Assembly: GCF_932276165.1 (NCBI RefSeq)
Contig: NC_063982.1
Coordinates: 2,683,501 to 2,747,500, forward strand
DNA length: 64,000 nt
Direction: 5' to 3'
Source: Plutella xylostella
Taxonomy: Eukaryota > Arthropoda > Insecta > Lepidoptera > Plutellidae
Shown: piece after piece, positions 1 through 12,000 of the stretch
How the letters are laid out: each line of letters begins with the position of its first letter
Numbering within the stretch: position 1 is the first letter of the stretch
Notes under the pieces: generated by a model
What the model was told of the DNA's origin: nothing
Database searches by the model: none
The model's input: only the letters and a program-made list of their open reading frames with translations
Position numbers and translations under genes: made by a program

Positions 1-610
1 CTAACCGCCATCTTGAAAATAATTGCTTTGTGCTTTTTGCAAAAACATTTCTCTTGGTATCTGTCTGTGGGTATTTTTTTCCTTTATTAAGTTCTTTTTT
101 AAATCAAGTATCTACCTATGTATAGTTCTGAATAAGATAAGGTGTCTTACTCCATGGAATATATATTTTTTAATCTATGATCAAACCATTACTTTAATAG
201 ATATCATTTGCATTTTGTTTTTGCAAAGACAAACAAACAGTTCTAACTTTTTTTAATATAGCGTACCTACTTATATTTGATTTGATTGTACACTATTATA
301 GGTTTATAATATTGTGTAACTAATAACTACCCGTTACAAAACATCTGTCTGACAACTCGAATGAATTCAATGTCTAGCCAAAATCCATTTAGATTAGAAA
401 AGTGCTTTTAAGTGTATTCAACTTTAGCCAGGTATTTCTATTGGTGCATAGAGTCATAAACTTTTTCTCATTCCTACAGTTCGAGTGGCAGTGGTTATCA
501 AAGTATAATTTACGACATTCTTTATTCAATAATGTTACGTAGTTAAATTTTCAGTAATTATTTTTAATATTTACTTTAAATATTAATATGTGTCTTTTTT
601 TATTTCGCAG

Positions 611-3600
611 GAGCCAAGATCGAACAACATAATGTATCAATTTCCTCTGCACCGGATATCCTACTGTGCTGACGACAAGGGTGCCAAAAAGTACTTCTCG
701 TTTATTGCCAAAGGTGGCAGCACTGTCAACAACGGAAACGGGATGAACGGCCATGACACCGGAAGTGAGGAGAAACACGAGTGTTTTGTGTTCATTTCTA
801 CTAAGTTAGCTTCAGAAATCACTCTTACTATTGGACAAGCGTTTGACTTGGCTTACAGGTGAGAAATTTTTTACACTATTTTTAATAGCAAAAATATAAA
901 TAAATACAGTACTTACATAAATTACGTCAAAATATACAGAGTGAAATTTTATCAACATGCTCGTGGGCAACTTTCAGCTGTTCCATAAATTTTAACTGTA
1001 CAAAAATTGGTTACTTTTTGAAAATGCCTCAGTAGTGGCTAGTGACCTGTCGAAAAAATACATAAATATAAAAATATTACTAAGCCATATTTTTTTTAAT
1101 TTTGTGATATCTTAGCATAGATTAAGTGCCAATTTCTCCATTCTCGGTTAGAGCATAACCAGGGAGTAGTGGTTAACTTTTGTCACATCTGTCATGAATT
1201 TTATATGGAGATGACGTTTAGTTTATAAATCAATCCCTGTCGGTTAGATAACCGACAATGGAGAAATTGGCACTAAGTTACTTATATAGTCAATAAATTT
1301 TTGAATCTACTACAGTGTCAGGTTTCACACTTAAAAAAACAATATTAAAAGCACTGATGTTATATTTCAGACGGTTCCTAAACGACAACGGCAAATACAT
1401 TGAAATCCAGAAGCTCTCTCTACAGAACAAGAAGCTGGAATGTCAGATGAACGCGTATAAACACCGCTTACAGGTAAATTGGGATTGTCATATCCACTAT
1501 TTTGTATTTTATTATAAATACTCATACGCTATTAGTATTATAATAGGGGTATTATAAAGCTAGTAGCGTATGTGTATTTGTAATAGTATAAATCTGGTTG
1601 GGGAACCAGGAGCGGTGGAAGCTCAGTTGGGTGATCGCCCACTTCTCACTCCAGTTATAATAGAACCCCAAACCATTAATGGAACCCGAGAGTCCCGAGA
1701 TATTCCGTGCTATAAGTCACTGTTTAAAGATAAGTAAATCATTTAAAGAGCCACTATTATTTATTTCAAACTGCTAAATCTTATAAATTGATATAATAAA
1801 CAACACGAAAATTAGACTATTTCTATTAACTTTAAATCGCTTCTACCTGTCGGCTGTGAGACCCACTAAGACTTTTAACCTTTTATGCCAAATATAAATG
1901 AATGCAGACATCAAATAATTTCCCACCAAATCCCCGTCCACAGGAGCTGTCAAAGATCACATACAAAGACGACCTCTCCTCCTACCTCGCTCGCAACAGC
2001 CTCTCAGAGATCACGGAGTTCAAGACCCCTCCAGAGCTGGAGCGACAGCTGAGCGCGCTCACGTTAGCCAACGGGTTCAGTGCTATGAACGGGAACAAGA
2101 CTCCTGACATGGGTGAGTGGGGTAATCATGGGTTAATATTCATAACATTAATGTTAATAAGTGAATCTCGGTCCTAGCCCGATGGTATAGCAGAAAGAAA
2201 TCTCGTTTCCAGCTTTTTCTATGGAATTTTGTTAGGCCCTTATTTGCGGGGTTACCACCATCGAACATTAGCAATCAACAATGCTGAAGCACCATTATTG
2301 CTTATCTGTCAAATCAGACATTATTTATTATTTGTTTGAATCTGTAAAAATTTTGACATTTTTTAATACGTGATTACTTTCCTGACACTTTGAAAAACTG
2401 TATTAGTGGTATCTGAAAGCTGTATTACAGTAACATTACATTGTGAAATCGCGATACAAATTAAACCTCTAATCCGAGCTCCATTTAACCTCCCCATATC
2501 TCTAATTCCAGCATCAGACGGGTTCTCCAACACGTCGTCGGACACGTACAACTCGAGCGCGGACAACAACCTGCTGCTGGCCACGCCGCCGCCGCAGCAC
2601 AACGGGAAGGGACACCCCACTAGGTGAGATATTTAACTCTTTATATGACATAAAAATAAAAAATGAAAATCGATTGTGTCGTTTGGGAGCTACCCTACTA
2701 CAGACAGATTAAACTTATAACACCCATCTTTTTCCGTCTGGGGTTAAAATATTGAATAGTACTTTGACCTTATGGCATACAGTTCAAAATTATGTGGCAA
2801 CATTTCAGTCACTGCCTGAAAAAGGGTTGATAATCACCCAAAGCTCGGCCTCTCCGAAGTAGTAGGCTAAAGCTGATTTTTTAAATTATGTCCTTACCTT
2901 TTTTTAAAGACTTCCGACATTTAATTACTACGTAGGATGATTTAGTTCATCTTTTTTAACTTTAACCCCCTTTTTCAACGCATTTTACAGATTAAGCACC
3001 TTTGTTTGTTTATCATCAACACCCTAAAAACCTTATTTATTATATTTCCACAGTAAACACAAAGAGCTGCTCGACACACCAGCGAGTAAGAACCCCGTCG
3101 TGGGCACCAAGCTGGAGCACCTGCTGCTCAACTCCGACTCCGATAGCGGTATGTATACAGAATATACTACAAATACGCACAAAAAAATGAGCAAACAAAG
3201 CTTTATGATTCGCTCGTAAAAAATCTAACCTCTAAAAAATACATTATTTTATAAGCAGCAAGGATTGGCTCGTAAAATCGAACTTACCATATAAAAAATT
3301 TGCACCATCAGGTAGGTTGTACTTTTTGCAAGAAAGTATTGGAAATACCTACGCAATAATAATTTATATACAATTTCATAAAACCAAAAAATTTACTTAA
3401 ATAAAAAAAATGCTGTTGTCACTTACAAAAAAAACTGTTTAAATGTTGAGAACCGCTGAACTATACTTTTCCTTCCGAGCTTCCGCTTTATGATAGTGAT
3501 GTCATTACGTAATAAGGGATCTGCAAAATACCGGTTTTTACATTTAGATTACAGAAGGCGGTTACTGGCGGTAAATGTTGTAAAATAAAATAACTTTCTA

Positions 3601-6600
3601 CCACTACTTCAATTAATTTAAGTCATTGTTATTTTTTTGAAACTGAAGTTGTTACAATAATTTTATTACAATAATAAATTAATAATACCTACGATAATAC
3701 TGATATAGGTAGGTAGGTTCTATGAGCCAGATTACCTTTTTCGCGTGTCTTAGTACAGTTTCCGTGGTGTAGCGGTTATCACATCTGCCTAACACGCAGA
3801 AGGCCCCCGGTTCGATCCCGGGCGGAAACATATTTTTGTTTTTTATTTTTTCTTATTTTCTTACATATTTCTATACTTTTGTATTTACCAACTACATACC
3901 TATCATGATTAAAAATTGCAATGCCACACGATAAACATGAAACTTTGCGTTACAAAGGCAGACTTACCCGTTAGCTAAGTAGCTAATATGTAAATCAAGT
4001 AAAAAAAACTCACAAACACTCGTCGAATTCTGCCCTAAAGCTAGAGCGTCAATGAACTGTCCCAATTTGTTCCAGACTTCGACCCGCGCGCGTTCGAGTC
4101 GGACCCGCCGTCGCAGCACGCGCCGCCCGCCTTCCCGCCGCCGCGGCCCGACCACGCCGCCTCGCCGCCCGCGCCGCTCTGTAAGATTACTATTATGTAT
4201 TTTATTTTATTTTTTGAGCTTCATATAGGCGATTTTACCGCACACACTCTTTACCGCCCACCGCCGTGGAGAGCGGATTGTCATTGTACGCAAAAATGAC
4301 AGTTTATATAGAAAAAACGCTTAGCCGCACATACGGCCCCAGCCTCACTACGCAGAAATCACCAATCCTCGCGGTGAGGCGTTGCGTGTGTGAATCACCT
4401 TAATGAGAGAGATGGGGTGTTATACAATACAATACCCTAACGAGCAATGAAAAAGTTCCAGGGACATAGTAGAATGGTAAAGGGCTAAAGGCAGGTGGAA
4501 GTTTTTCGTGAGTGTATTATGTTTGACTTGTAATTGGCTTGAGGATATTTTCCTAATAGGAGAGTGGATCCGAAGTTTTTAATAATAAGCTAGGTCGTTA
4601 GTCGGATTATAATCACGCATATCTAATTATAGCAAAGAGCTGACTGCCAACTTCCAATGATGGAGAGGCACTATAAGAAGAAGAATTATTTGACATGTGG
4701 ACAGTAAACGATCATGTTTATTTCAATCCATTATTTATGTATAAGTACCGTCAACAGGCCCCCATTAAAGGCCCTTATAGTGCCACAATCTTATCTGTTC
4801 CGGTGGTCAAAATGTGTACTAACGAGACGTCATTGTCAAACGTCTTTTCATACTCTGTGCGTTATTTGAGTTGTCAATTTCTGCGAAGAGGCTGACGCTA
4901 CGTTATTTAATTTGTTTTGTGATTTTCTGGGTGTAATAATGCCAAAAGTGTTGAAAAGTGATGCAAGAAAAGTAATACTAGATATATTGGCTTTTATGCA
5001 AGAAGGATAACGTATTCAGGCGTCTTTAATTCCGTTTGAAAAATTGGAAGAACGAGTTGCAGCGGTTACAGGTTAGTGTTGCCAAATATGACGAATAATT
5101 TTACCCATATACTCACATGTAATTTTATTAATATTTTCCCGAGAGACCCGTACCCCAGCAGTGGGGACGGGATGGGTCGTGATGAAAGTATATAATTTTA
5201 ATTTTTCTTTGATTACAGGTGTGAGTGAAGCTGCGAACCTATACCTTAGGCAGTATACCATGAATAATTTCTCGCACCTGCAGTGATTTTAGACGAAATA
5301 ATGATGATTAATGATCATCATCTTCTTCTTCCACTACGAGTATCAAGGGTTGGCTGGAAGAAATTGATTTTTGGGCAATTAGCCTTTGTACATTGTCTGA
5401 ATTTCTTTTAATTTTATGCTCTTGTTTCTTGTTACTTTAGAAAATGAAAATAATGAAGTGTTCATAAATAAATAAATAATAATTAAGTACTTAATAGTTT
5501 TGTTTAAGTCTATCTATCTCGTTATTCCCACGACCCACAGATATTACCTATATCATTGTAAAATCTAGATTTAATGTCTTAAGTATATCAGAACATAATC
5601 AGAACTAATTTTGTTTCTGTTCGCCATGGACAAATTTTTTATACAACAAATGTCGTTTGATATATTATATCCTCTTTCATTTACCATCGACCTTATATTT
5701 TGATTTATCTATAATTATGAATGTACCTAATTATAAAAATAGGTAATAGCAGAAATACATTGTCGTTTAAACCAGAAATAGGCAAAATTTAATCGATGGC
5801 ATCACTGGCTTCAATCACAGCGACGTCGCCACCGGAACAGATAAGATTGTGGCACTATATATTGTGGCTGACACGACATAGATTATCTGATATAATCTAT
5901 GTCGTGTCAGTGTCATATAACTCGTAGGAAGGTACAACATATCCAATAGGTACACGTGCATTTTACTGATAGTTTCAAATAACGTAGATTAATTGTATTT
6001 TCGTTGTTGCTATTAAAATTAGTGATGGGTTACCTACCTAAATGTTAAGTTAAGGTATTTTTGTTTTACGAATTATAAATATTCATTATTTGGTTACAGT
6101 GGCCCCACCACCAAAGGCGTCGAAACGCCAGAGCACACCGCAGCAGCAGCCGCAACAAAACAACGTCCAGCCGCAACAAATCAACGGAAGCGATCTGTTC
6201 GGATCAACCCCATTCTCCCTCCCGAACCAAGCCCAAGTGCAAACCTCGCCGTTCGCCCCCCAGAACTCCGTCAACAAACCGAATTATGACATCAGCGATT
6301 TCAATCTACAAACATCGGTTTTCAACACTAGCACTTCCTTTACGAACGGCTTGAGCGGATATGACCCGTTTGACACGCAAAAGGGCGGGAATATTTTCGG
6401 CAATGGCTACGGAAGTGCGTTCAATGGATTTGGAAACCTGAGTGAGAAGCAGACTGTGGCTCTGGACAGCAGTTTCAACGGTTTTTTAGATAAAACTATT
6501 TCGGAGATGAAGGTTGGTATTGGTTTTGTGCTTTATAATGATGATAATAATCATTGTCATCTTTATTATTCGTATTAAATTATTCTTACCTTGGTGACTG

Positions 6601-7229
6601 ATGCTATTCTAACTGGTCAATCCTTTCACCACAGTGACAAACCCTAAATGCGACCTTAATTTCTAACTCTGTATTACATGTACAAGCAATGCTGACAGAT
6701 TTTATGGCTGTATTTATGTTTATTACTTTATCAGGTTGATAAATGGTAAGTTCGTTTTGATAAACGCCATAATAAAATTAAATATGGTGAATTAAGCTAG
6801 AGACTTCTTCTATGGCCACAACGTTAATCTAGTAATATAGTGGCCATATAGAACAATGAACTATTTTGTAATATAACACGCACAAGTAAATAAAGGAATC
6901 TAAAATTATGGTTCACAACATCACAACTAAGTATGTTAGTAATGTATGTCATCAAAACCTCCGCAAATTGGTAGATAGATGTGATGATTGGCACATTACT
7001 ATCAATTCATATTATTATTTATTATATACATATTTGCTAATTTGATATAGGTACATACTTAACAAGATTTCAAAAATTATCAACCCAAACTTACTATTTA
7101 ACTTAGGCAGGTATACTTTTTGCAATACTTACGGGTTTTTTTTCATTACAGGATGGATTCAGTAGAGGGATCACCTTTGGAAACGATGATTTTTCAATAG
7201 ACAACCTCGATCCCTTGAAGAAGAATTAA
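611..7229 (+). CDS. ced-6: CED-6/GULP engulfment adaptor, 3' eight coding exons
   Basis: Cytoplasmic adaptor that couples engulfment receptors (CED-1/Draper/LRP class) to clearance of apoptotic cells. Exons: 611-858, 1371-1473, 1944-2112, 2512-2623, 3054-3148, 4076-4180, 6100-6512, 7152-7229. All have AG/GT borders and join in phase into 440 codons plus TAA. The first exon encodes the C-terminal half of a PTB/PID domain ([19 protein letters not shown], then [14 protein letters not shown]). The second gives the helix and coiled coil ([19 protein letters not shown]) that follows the PTB in this family. Later exons are low complexity: Pro-rich, then Gln/Asn-rich, with a GYDPFD motif resembling clathrin-adaptor (AP-2) binding DPF sites, and an acidic end closing in DPLKKN. 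The initiator ATG and PTB start lie left of the window. The large intron 4181-6099 carries a mariner-like element, and the intron 3149-4075 a tRNA gene. Identity is confident; splice sites were read by eye. Confidence 0.9.
1122..1277. mobile_element. MITE with imperfect terminal inverted repeats
   Basis: Both ends carry AGTGCCAATTTCTCCATT in inverted orientation, followed by similar inner arms (CGGTTAGAGCATAACCAGGGA versus the complement of TCCCTGTCGGTTAGATAACC). About 155 bp, no coding capacity, inside a ced-6 intron. A degraded half-copy seems to lie near 16230-16290. Confidence 0.65.
3758..3830 (+). tRNA. tRNA-Val: tRNA-Val (anticodon AAC)
   Basis: 73 nt. The seven-base acceptor stem GTTTCCG pairs with CGGAAAC, discriminator A. 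The A-box region reads TGGTGTAGCGGTTATCAC, the anticodon arm CTGCCTAACACGCAG holds AAC, and the B-box GGTTCGATCCC sits in a complete T arm. A T-rich run (TATTTTTGTTTTTT) follows as a Pol III terminator. It lies on the sense strand inside a ced-6 intron. No repeat body is attached, so it looks like a real gene and not a SINE head. Confidence 0.93.
4778..5857 (+). mobile_element. Tc1/mariner-like element with transposase N-terminal remnant
   Basis: Terminal inverted repeats TAGTGCCACAATCTTATCTG continuing into TTCCGGTGG occur at both ends, flanked by TA. About 1.08 kb. From ATG 4938 a short frame reads [20 protein letters not shown] before a stop. In another frame the DNA continues with residues like [16 protein letters not shown] up to 5072. 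A putative 147-bp intron (GTTAGT...TTACAG) follows, then GVSEAAN. This matches the helix-turn-helix start of lepidopteran Tc1-type transposases. The catalytic part is missing, so the copy is non-autonomous. A stretch near 5139-5185 resembles an RTE LINE tail. Confidence 0.7.
5868..5910. repeat. Perfect 19-bp hairpin
   Basis: CTGACACGACATAGATTAT is followed by a 5-nt loop (CTGAT) and its exact complement. It lies in a ced-6 intron eleven bases past the mariner-like element. Probably a MITE remnant or fold-back scar; no function is assigned. Confidence 0.6.
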
Positions 7230-8225
7230 GAATATGAACGATTAACTATAAATAAAATAGGTAAAATAATAGCTAATATTAAACTCTTGTTTTTGTCCAT
7301 ACAACATAGTATAATTAATTGCAATGAAATAATTTGAAAATATAATAATGAAAATTAGGTATTTAAGTAGCTGTATGGATGGAAATGATATTTTTCTATT
7401 ACGTTAAGTAATTATTTTATTTTTGCTGTATTATTGGTTAGAGAAATTAATTCCTATTCATATATTTTTATATAAACAAACCAGTAATATGACAAAAATT
7501 AGCTAAGTGTATATTTTGGTGATAAGAGTTAGTGTATTTTGTTATTATATATACGCTCAATGTCATTCCGATGTGCCTTATACCTATACAAAATAATTAA
7601 CAAAAATATATATAAAATATTGCCCAATTTTGTTTTAGAATATGTTTCACCGGTAGATTTTTAAGACAAAAATGTATTTTGGTAGAAATTAATGTAAGAA
7701 TTTTATCTGCAATTAATTAGGTATTAGGGACCAAAATTCATCACCACAAGAAAAGATTTGAAGGTCACCTCAAATTATTCTGTGATAACTTTTTTCAAAG
7801 TTGAGGGACTTCAAATTTTATATATTTTTTATATAAAATTGTCCAAAAAACGACTGATTTATAAAGCGAATCATTATTTAGAATTTCTTGTAATCTCTTT
7901 AAAGTTAAGCTAAATTGTATACAATATAGAATATATACAATATATTTCATATTATTATAAATATGCTTGATATATGGATGACATTGGAGCTCTGTAAGGG
8001 TCAAAACATTCCATATTTTATAATTCATTAGAATTAGATATTTTATTTCTGATAACTGATAATTAATAAAAATATTTTTTTAGTTGTGTATATTGCCCAT
8101 AAACTGTTGTATCGAATGTCTCATTAGTGAATATGTTTTAGAACTGTGTACACTAATGTTACTTTTAAGGCCAAAAGATATACATATTTGTGTATTTTAA
8201 ATAATAAAACTTATGTTTAAAAAAT
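7230..8225 (+). other. Probable ced-6 3' UTR
   Basis: AT-rich non-coding sequence follows the ced-6 stop. AATAAA signals occur soon after the stop (about 7246) and again at 8203-8208, just before a Helitron insertion. Short or long 3' ends are both possible; the true cleavage site is not determined. Confidence 0.45.
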
Positions 8226-8283
8226 AATTATTTTACTTATTTCCAATTAAAGCAAGGACAAGACACAAGTAAGCAGAAATGAA

Positions 8284-8316
8284 TCCTAACTAATATTATA
8301 AATGCGAAAGTAACTG

Positions 8317-8347
<31 letters not shown>

Positions 8348-8498
8348 TACTCTTTCACGCCAAAACTACAGAACGGATTTGAATAAAATTTGGTATACAG
8401 ATAGTATAGACCCTGAGAAAGAACATAGGCTACTTTTTATCCCGGAATTCCCACGGGAAAACTTTTTAAGGCGAAGCGGAGCGCGCGGAAACAGCTAG
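8284..8498 (+). mobile_element. Non-autonomous Helitron-like element with (TGTC)n microsatellite
   Basis: The element starts with TC directly after an A and ends with CTAG directly before a T, the A|T insertion site and terminal bases expected of Helitrons. The 5' part CTAATATTATAAATGCGAAAG, an internal (TGTC)n run at 8316-8346, and the GC-rich 3' end GCGAAGCGGAGCGCGCGGAA followed by ACAGCTAG are typical of a very common lepidopteran family. The frame through the microsatellite is not a gene. Confidence 0.7.
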
Positions 8499-8910
8499 TA
8501 CTTAATAAGAACGATTATCGTTATTGTATTGAACATCCCTTAACTATACTTCAAATAAGCTTAGATTATTGGTAGTAGAAGGAGTATAGAGTACCGGGGT
8601 GTATTAACGTTGTTGTTGTTGCCTGCACATAGGCATATTTGGCATTAAAAACCGGTAATTTACATTATGTTATGATAGAGTTACAACACTAGAACTGTCA
8701 ATATAAAACTATTGATTTTTATTTTGACACTGACACTTGACAACAATTTTATCGAATTGTTTTGTTGGTGAAGCGATTTCATCGTAAATATTTTGCATTT
8801 TTGCTGAAAACTTTCATTTAAAAGCGCCATGCTTGCTTTTATGGTTTGAAAATAGTTGGCAGAAGTTTACCGTTGCAGTATAATAAAGCAGATCTGAGTA
8901 TTTATTAAAA

Positions 8911-9007
8911 ATGGTCGACTTAAGCGGAGGACAAGATGGTCCACTGGAGCACGCATTCTCAAACTCTGTTTTCATCCTTCCTGGGATCATCGTGGTGACT
9001 CTCACAA
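8911..9007 (+). CDS. Alternative first exon A of the KKXX membrane-protein gene
   Basis: ATG in a strong context (AAAATGG). It encodes MVDLSGGQDGPLEHAFSN and then a hydrophobic stretch VFILPGIIVVTLT. The donor is AAGTAAGT, leaving one base of the next codon. With the shared exon this makes the shortest isoform, little more than a membrane anchor with the lysine tail. Confidence 0.65.
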
Positions 9008-12000
9008 GTAAGTATTGTTTTTGAAATTTTTGTTTAAGTACATATCATGTGGCGAACTGTTTGAAAACATCCTAGACTTCACTAAGTTCCTCATAGTTTT
9101 GACTGGAAGTGAATACAGAACATTTCATTCCCAGTCCTTAGATTTATCTAACTTTAAAGAAACATAATATGTATGTAGGTAAAATAAGGCAGGAGAATTG
9201 AGTATGGACCCGCTTCTCAAATCTCCTGCCCTGAAGATGACCCACTAACCTTAAATTGGCCTATTTATACATCCTTGACCTTTCAACATTGATCCACCTG
9301 TGTTGAATTGATTTAATACTATATACTTAGCTCAAATTGAATTTACCTACTATGGTAGTCACAACAGTACAAGTGCCTAAGGCCCAGTTTCTCACTTGAG
9401 TAAATCTACCTAAATAATATATGAATTTTAGTCCTACTAAAAGATAACAGTCAGTAAAACAGAACTCTACATTTTATACCGATGTTATGACTTATTTTAC
9501 TTGTAATTCTGCCCATTCGCATATTAAGTAACATATCCTAGGCCGCATTCTGACGACACATGCCTGCAGTTTTGATTTTGAAATATATTAATAATAATAG
9601 TATTTCAAAATTATGCCTCCATCAATATTTTTTATTATAATTTATTTTTAACCAAGTAAAGAACTGTTGAAAAGTACAAAAAGCTTTCGTAAATTCAAAT
9701 CTTTTAAATATGACAAATTTTCATAGAGCGAATGTGACATAAACTATGTTGATATGTCAATATCAGTATTATCTATGCCCATAGAACTGAGCATCGGCGC
9801 GACTTGCGAAACTCATAGTGTTTTATGTGGTTGGGTCGGTTATAAATTTTTTACTTTCTTTAAAATACCTTAAATTACTTTTTTTGACATTGAATTTGTT
9901 TTTACTATAATAAAGCAATGTAAATCTATCGAATAAGAATATAAATAAATAATAATAATAAATAAATAAATATGTGGGGACATCTCACACACGGCCATCC
10001 GACCCCAAGCTAGGCAGAACCTGTGTTATGGGTGTCGGACAGCTGATATATCTACACAAATACATAGCTAGATAGATACTAAATATAAATATCAACACCC
10101 AAGACCCGAGTGCAAATATCTGTCTTTAAACAAATATCTGCCCCAGCCGGGAATCGAACCCGGGACCTTCGGCTCAGTAGTCCTGGTCACTAACCACTAC
10201 GCCATTCGGTCGTCCAAAAAATATCGTATAAAAAATACTTCTTTTTGTTGTATGTTCAAGTTACTTCCACCCTGTATTTGAAAGAAGCCAGATTATTGAT
10301 AAACTTTTTTCTGTTTATTCTTCTCATTATTTATGCCTACTAATCTGAACTTATACTATGACTTTTTTCTGCTTCTTGCGCCCCATGCTTTGTATGCAGG
10401 GCAAATTAACTTGGCCGACAAGAACCAGGGGTCTAAGGAGGACCCTAGACCTACAATAATATTGTACAATATATTTATTGTGCAATAAGTTTTAAATCCA
10501 AATGAGGTTTGCGCAATCTTCAATATTAACCCTAAACAATGAATGATATTGCACAATTGTCAATATTGCGCAATATAATTGATTGTCTAAGGGGCTAGTT
10601 TAAAATAATTATATAAATTCTGAAGAAACAAAATTTTATTTTAGCAATATAAAATGAGATTTATGGAAACACTCACAAATTTTAAACAAAGAATTAAAGC
10701 TTACTGCACTATTATTATTTTTTGTGCCTTCAGAATCGACATCAATGTCATGTGTGGTTCTTGTTAGCTGCTCAGGCAGTAAAAATATTGTAGTATGAGA
10801 TTCTACATTAATAATTCATGCCTACTCCTAACAATTTAGCTTTCAAGTAAGTATGTAGGTACCTACTTATTTTTTTGTCTGAAGATGTGGACATAGACAC
10901 CTGTCTATAGCGAGTACCTACTCGTAACTGGAAATTAACAATAATGGCCTGAAAACAGTTGAATCATCAAATCATATCCCCATAAAGTATACTGCAAACA
11001 TAAGTGACAAGCGTTTACTATGAAGGTGTAGGTACTATACTAGGTAGGTTAGGATATACTAGTAACTAGGTACCTCACCGTGTTACTTGACTAATGTGCA
11101 CAAATGAATCTTCTAGTGCTTTTTGGTAAGCTCACTAATATGTCATAACTGTGAGGCTTACAAAAAATTCAATACAGTAATTATCTAATTAAGGGTCAGG
11201 TGGGGTAAGAGTGAAAGATAAGAGAAAATAAAATAAGACTTTTTGATATATTTCCATGTGTTTTTTAAATACCTCTGTCTTACCCCATTTGACCTTACGC
11301 AATTTTAGAACATATGTATATTATACTAATTTATCACAAAGCCGCTCGCTTATCACTTGTACCGTACGGAACAAAGTATTATAACTTATAACTACTTATA
11401 GCTACTTACGTGTACATTTTACTCAAGTAAAACACGCCGCGTGGCATATCGAAATCACTTACTGTAATCTTTGAATTTATTCCATGTTTAGTTGCGGTCG
11501 ACTTATGTCCTTTAATAAGTGAATATTGATTTTTGTTCAAGTTTTGGATTCGTACATAATTATCGTGAGTTTTGTGTTTTTTTTTTCTGATAAAGTATTA
11601 GTTTTTTTTATATACAAGCGTAAAGTGTTCTATGAATTTCATATGTTTTTTTTTATTTTGTTCTTGATTAGCATTAATTCTTATCAAGATATCAATGATA
11701 GTTTATCATGATTAAATTAAATAAATTGAAGTGGATAGTTATTCGGTATAACTACGTATATTAAATGAACATTTTATGATCTTATGTACTTACCTTCTTA
11801 TAATTATTATAGGTATACTATGGTTTGAAAGTAAGTATAGGTGCTTGGGCGTGGGGCTTTCAAACCATAGTGTATACTAAAGAAATTCATGCAAAAATCT
11901 TGTTATTTATACCTATCAAGTTTTTTATATTTATCTAAACTATAACTCCCAACCCTCTCCATCTTAGCAACTATAACTAGTGGAGGTTAATATAACATAT

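Noticed and set aside
1902..2177. Single 91-codon gene
   Set aside because: Only 1944-2112 is exon; the ends are intron of ced-6.
8316..8498. 60-codon frame starting in a (TGTC)n run
   Set aside because: Lies wholly inside the Helitron-like repeat.
10135..10215. tRNA-like sequence on the minus strand (also 21095-21170 and 18981-19057)
   Set aside because: Each is followed by a SINE body shared between copies or typical of SINEs; counted as SINE promoters, not tRNA genes.
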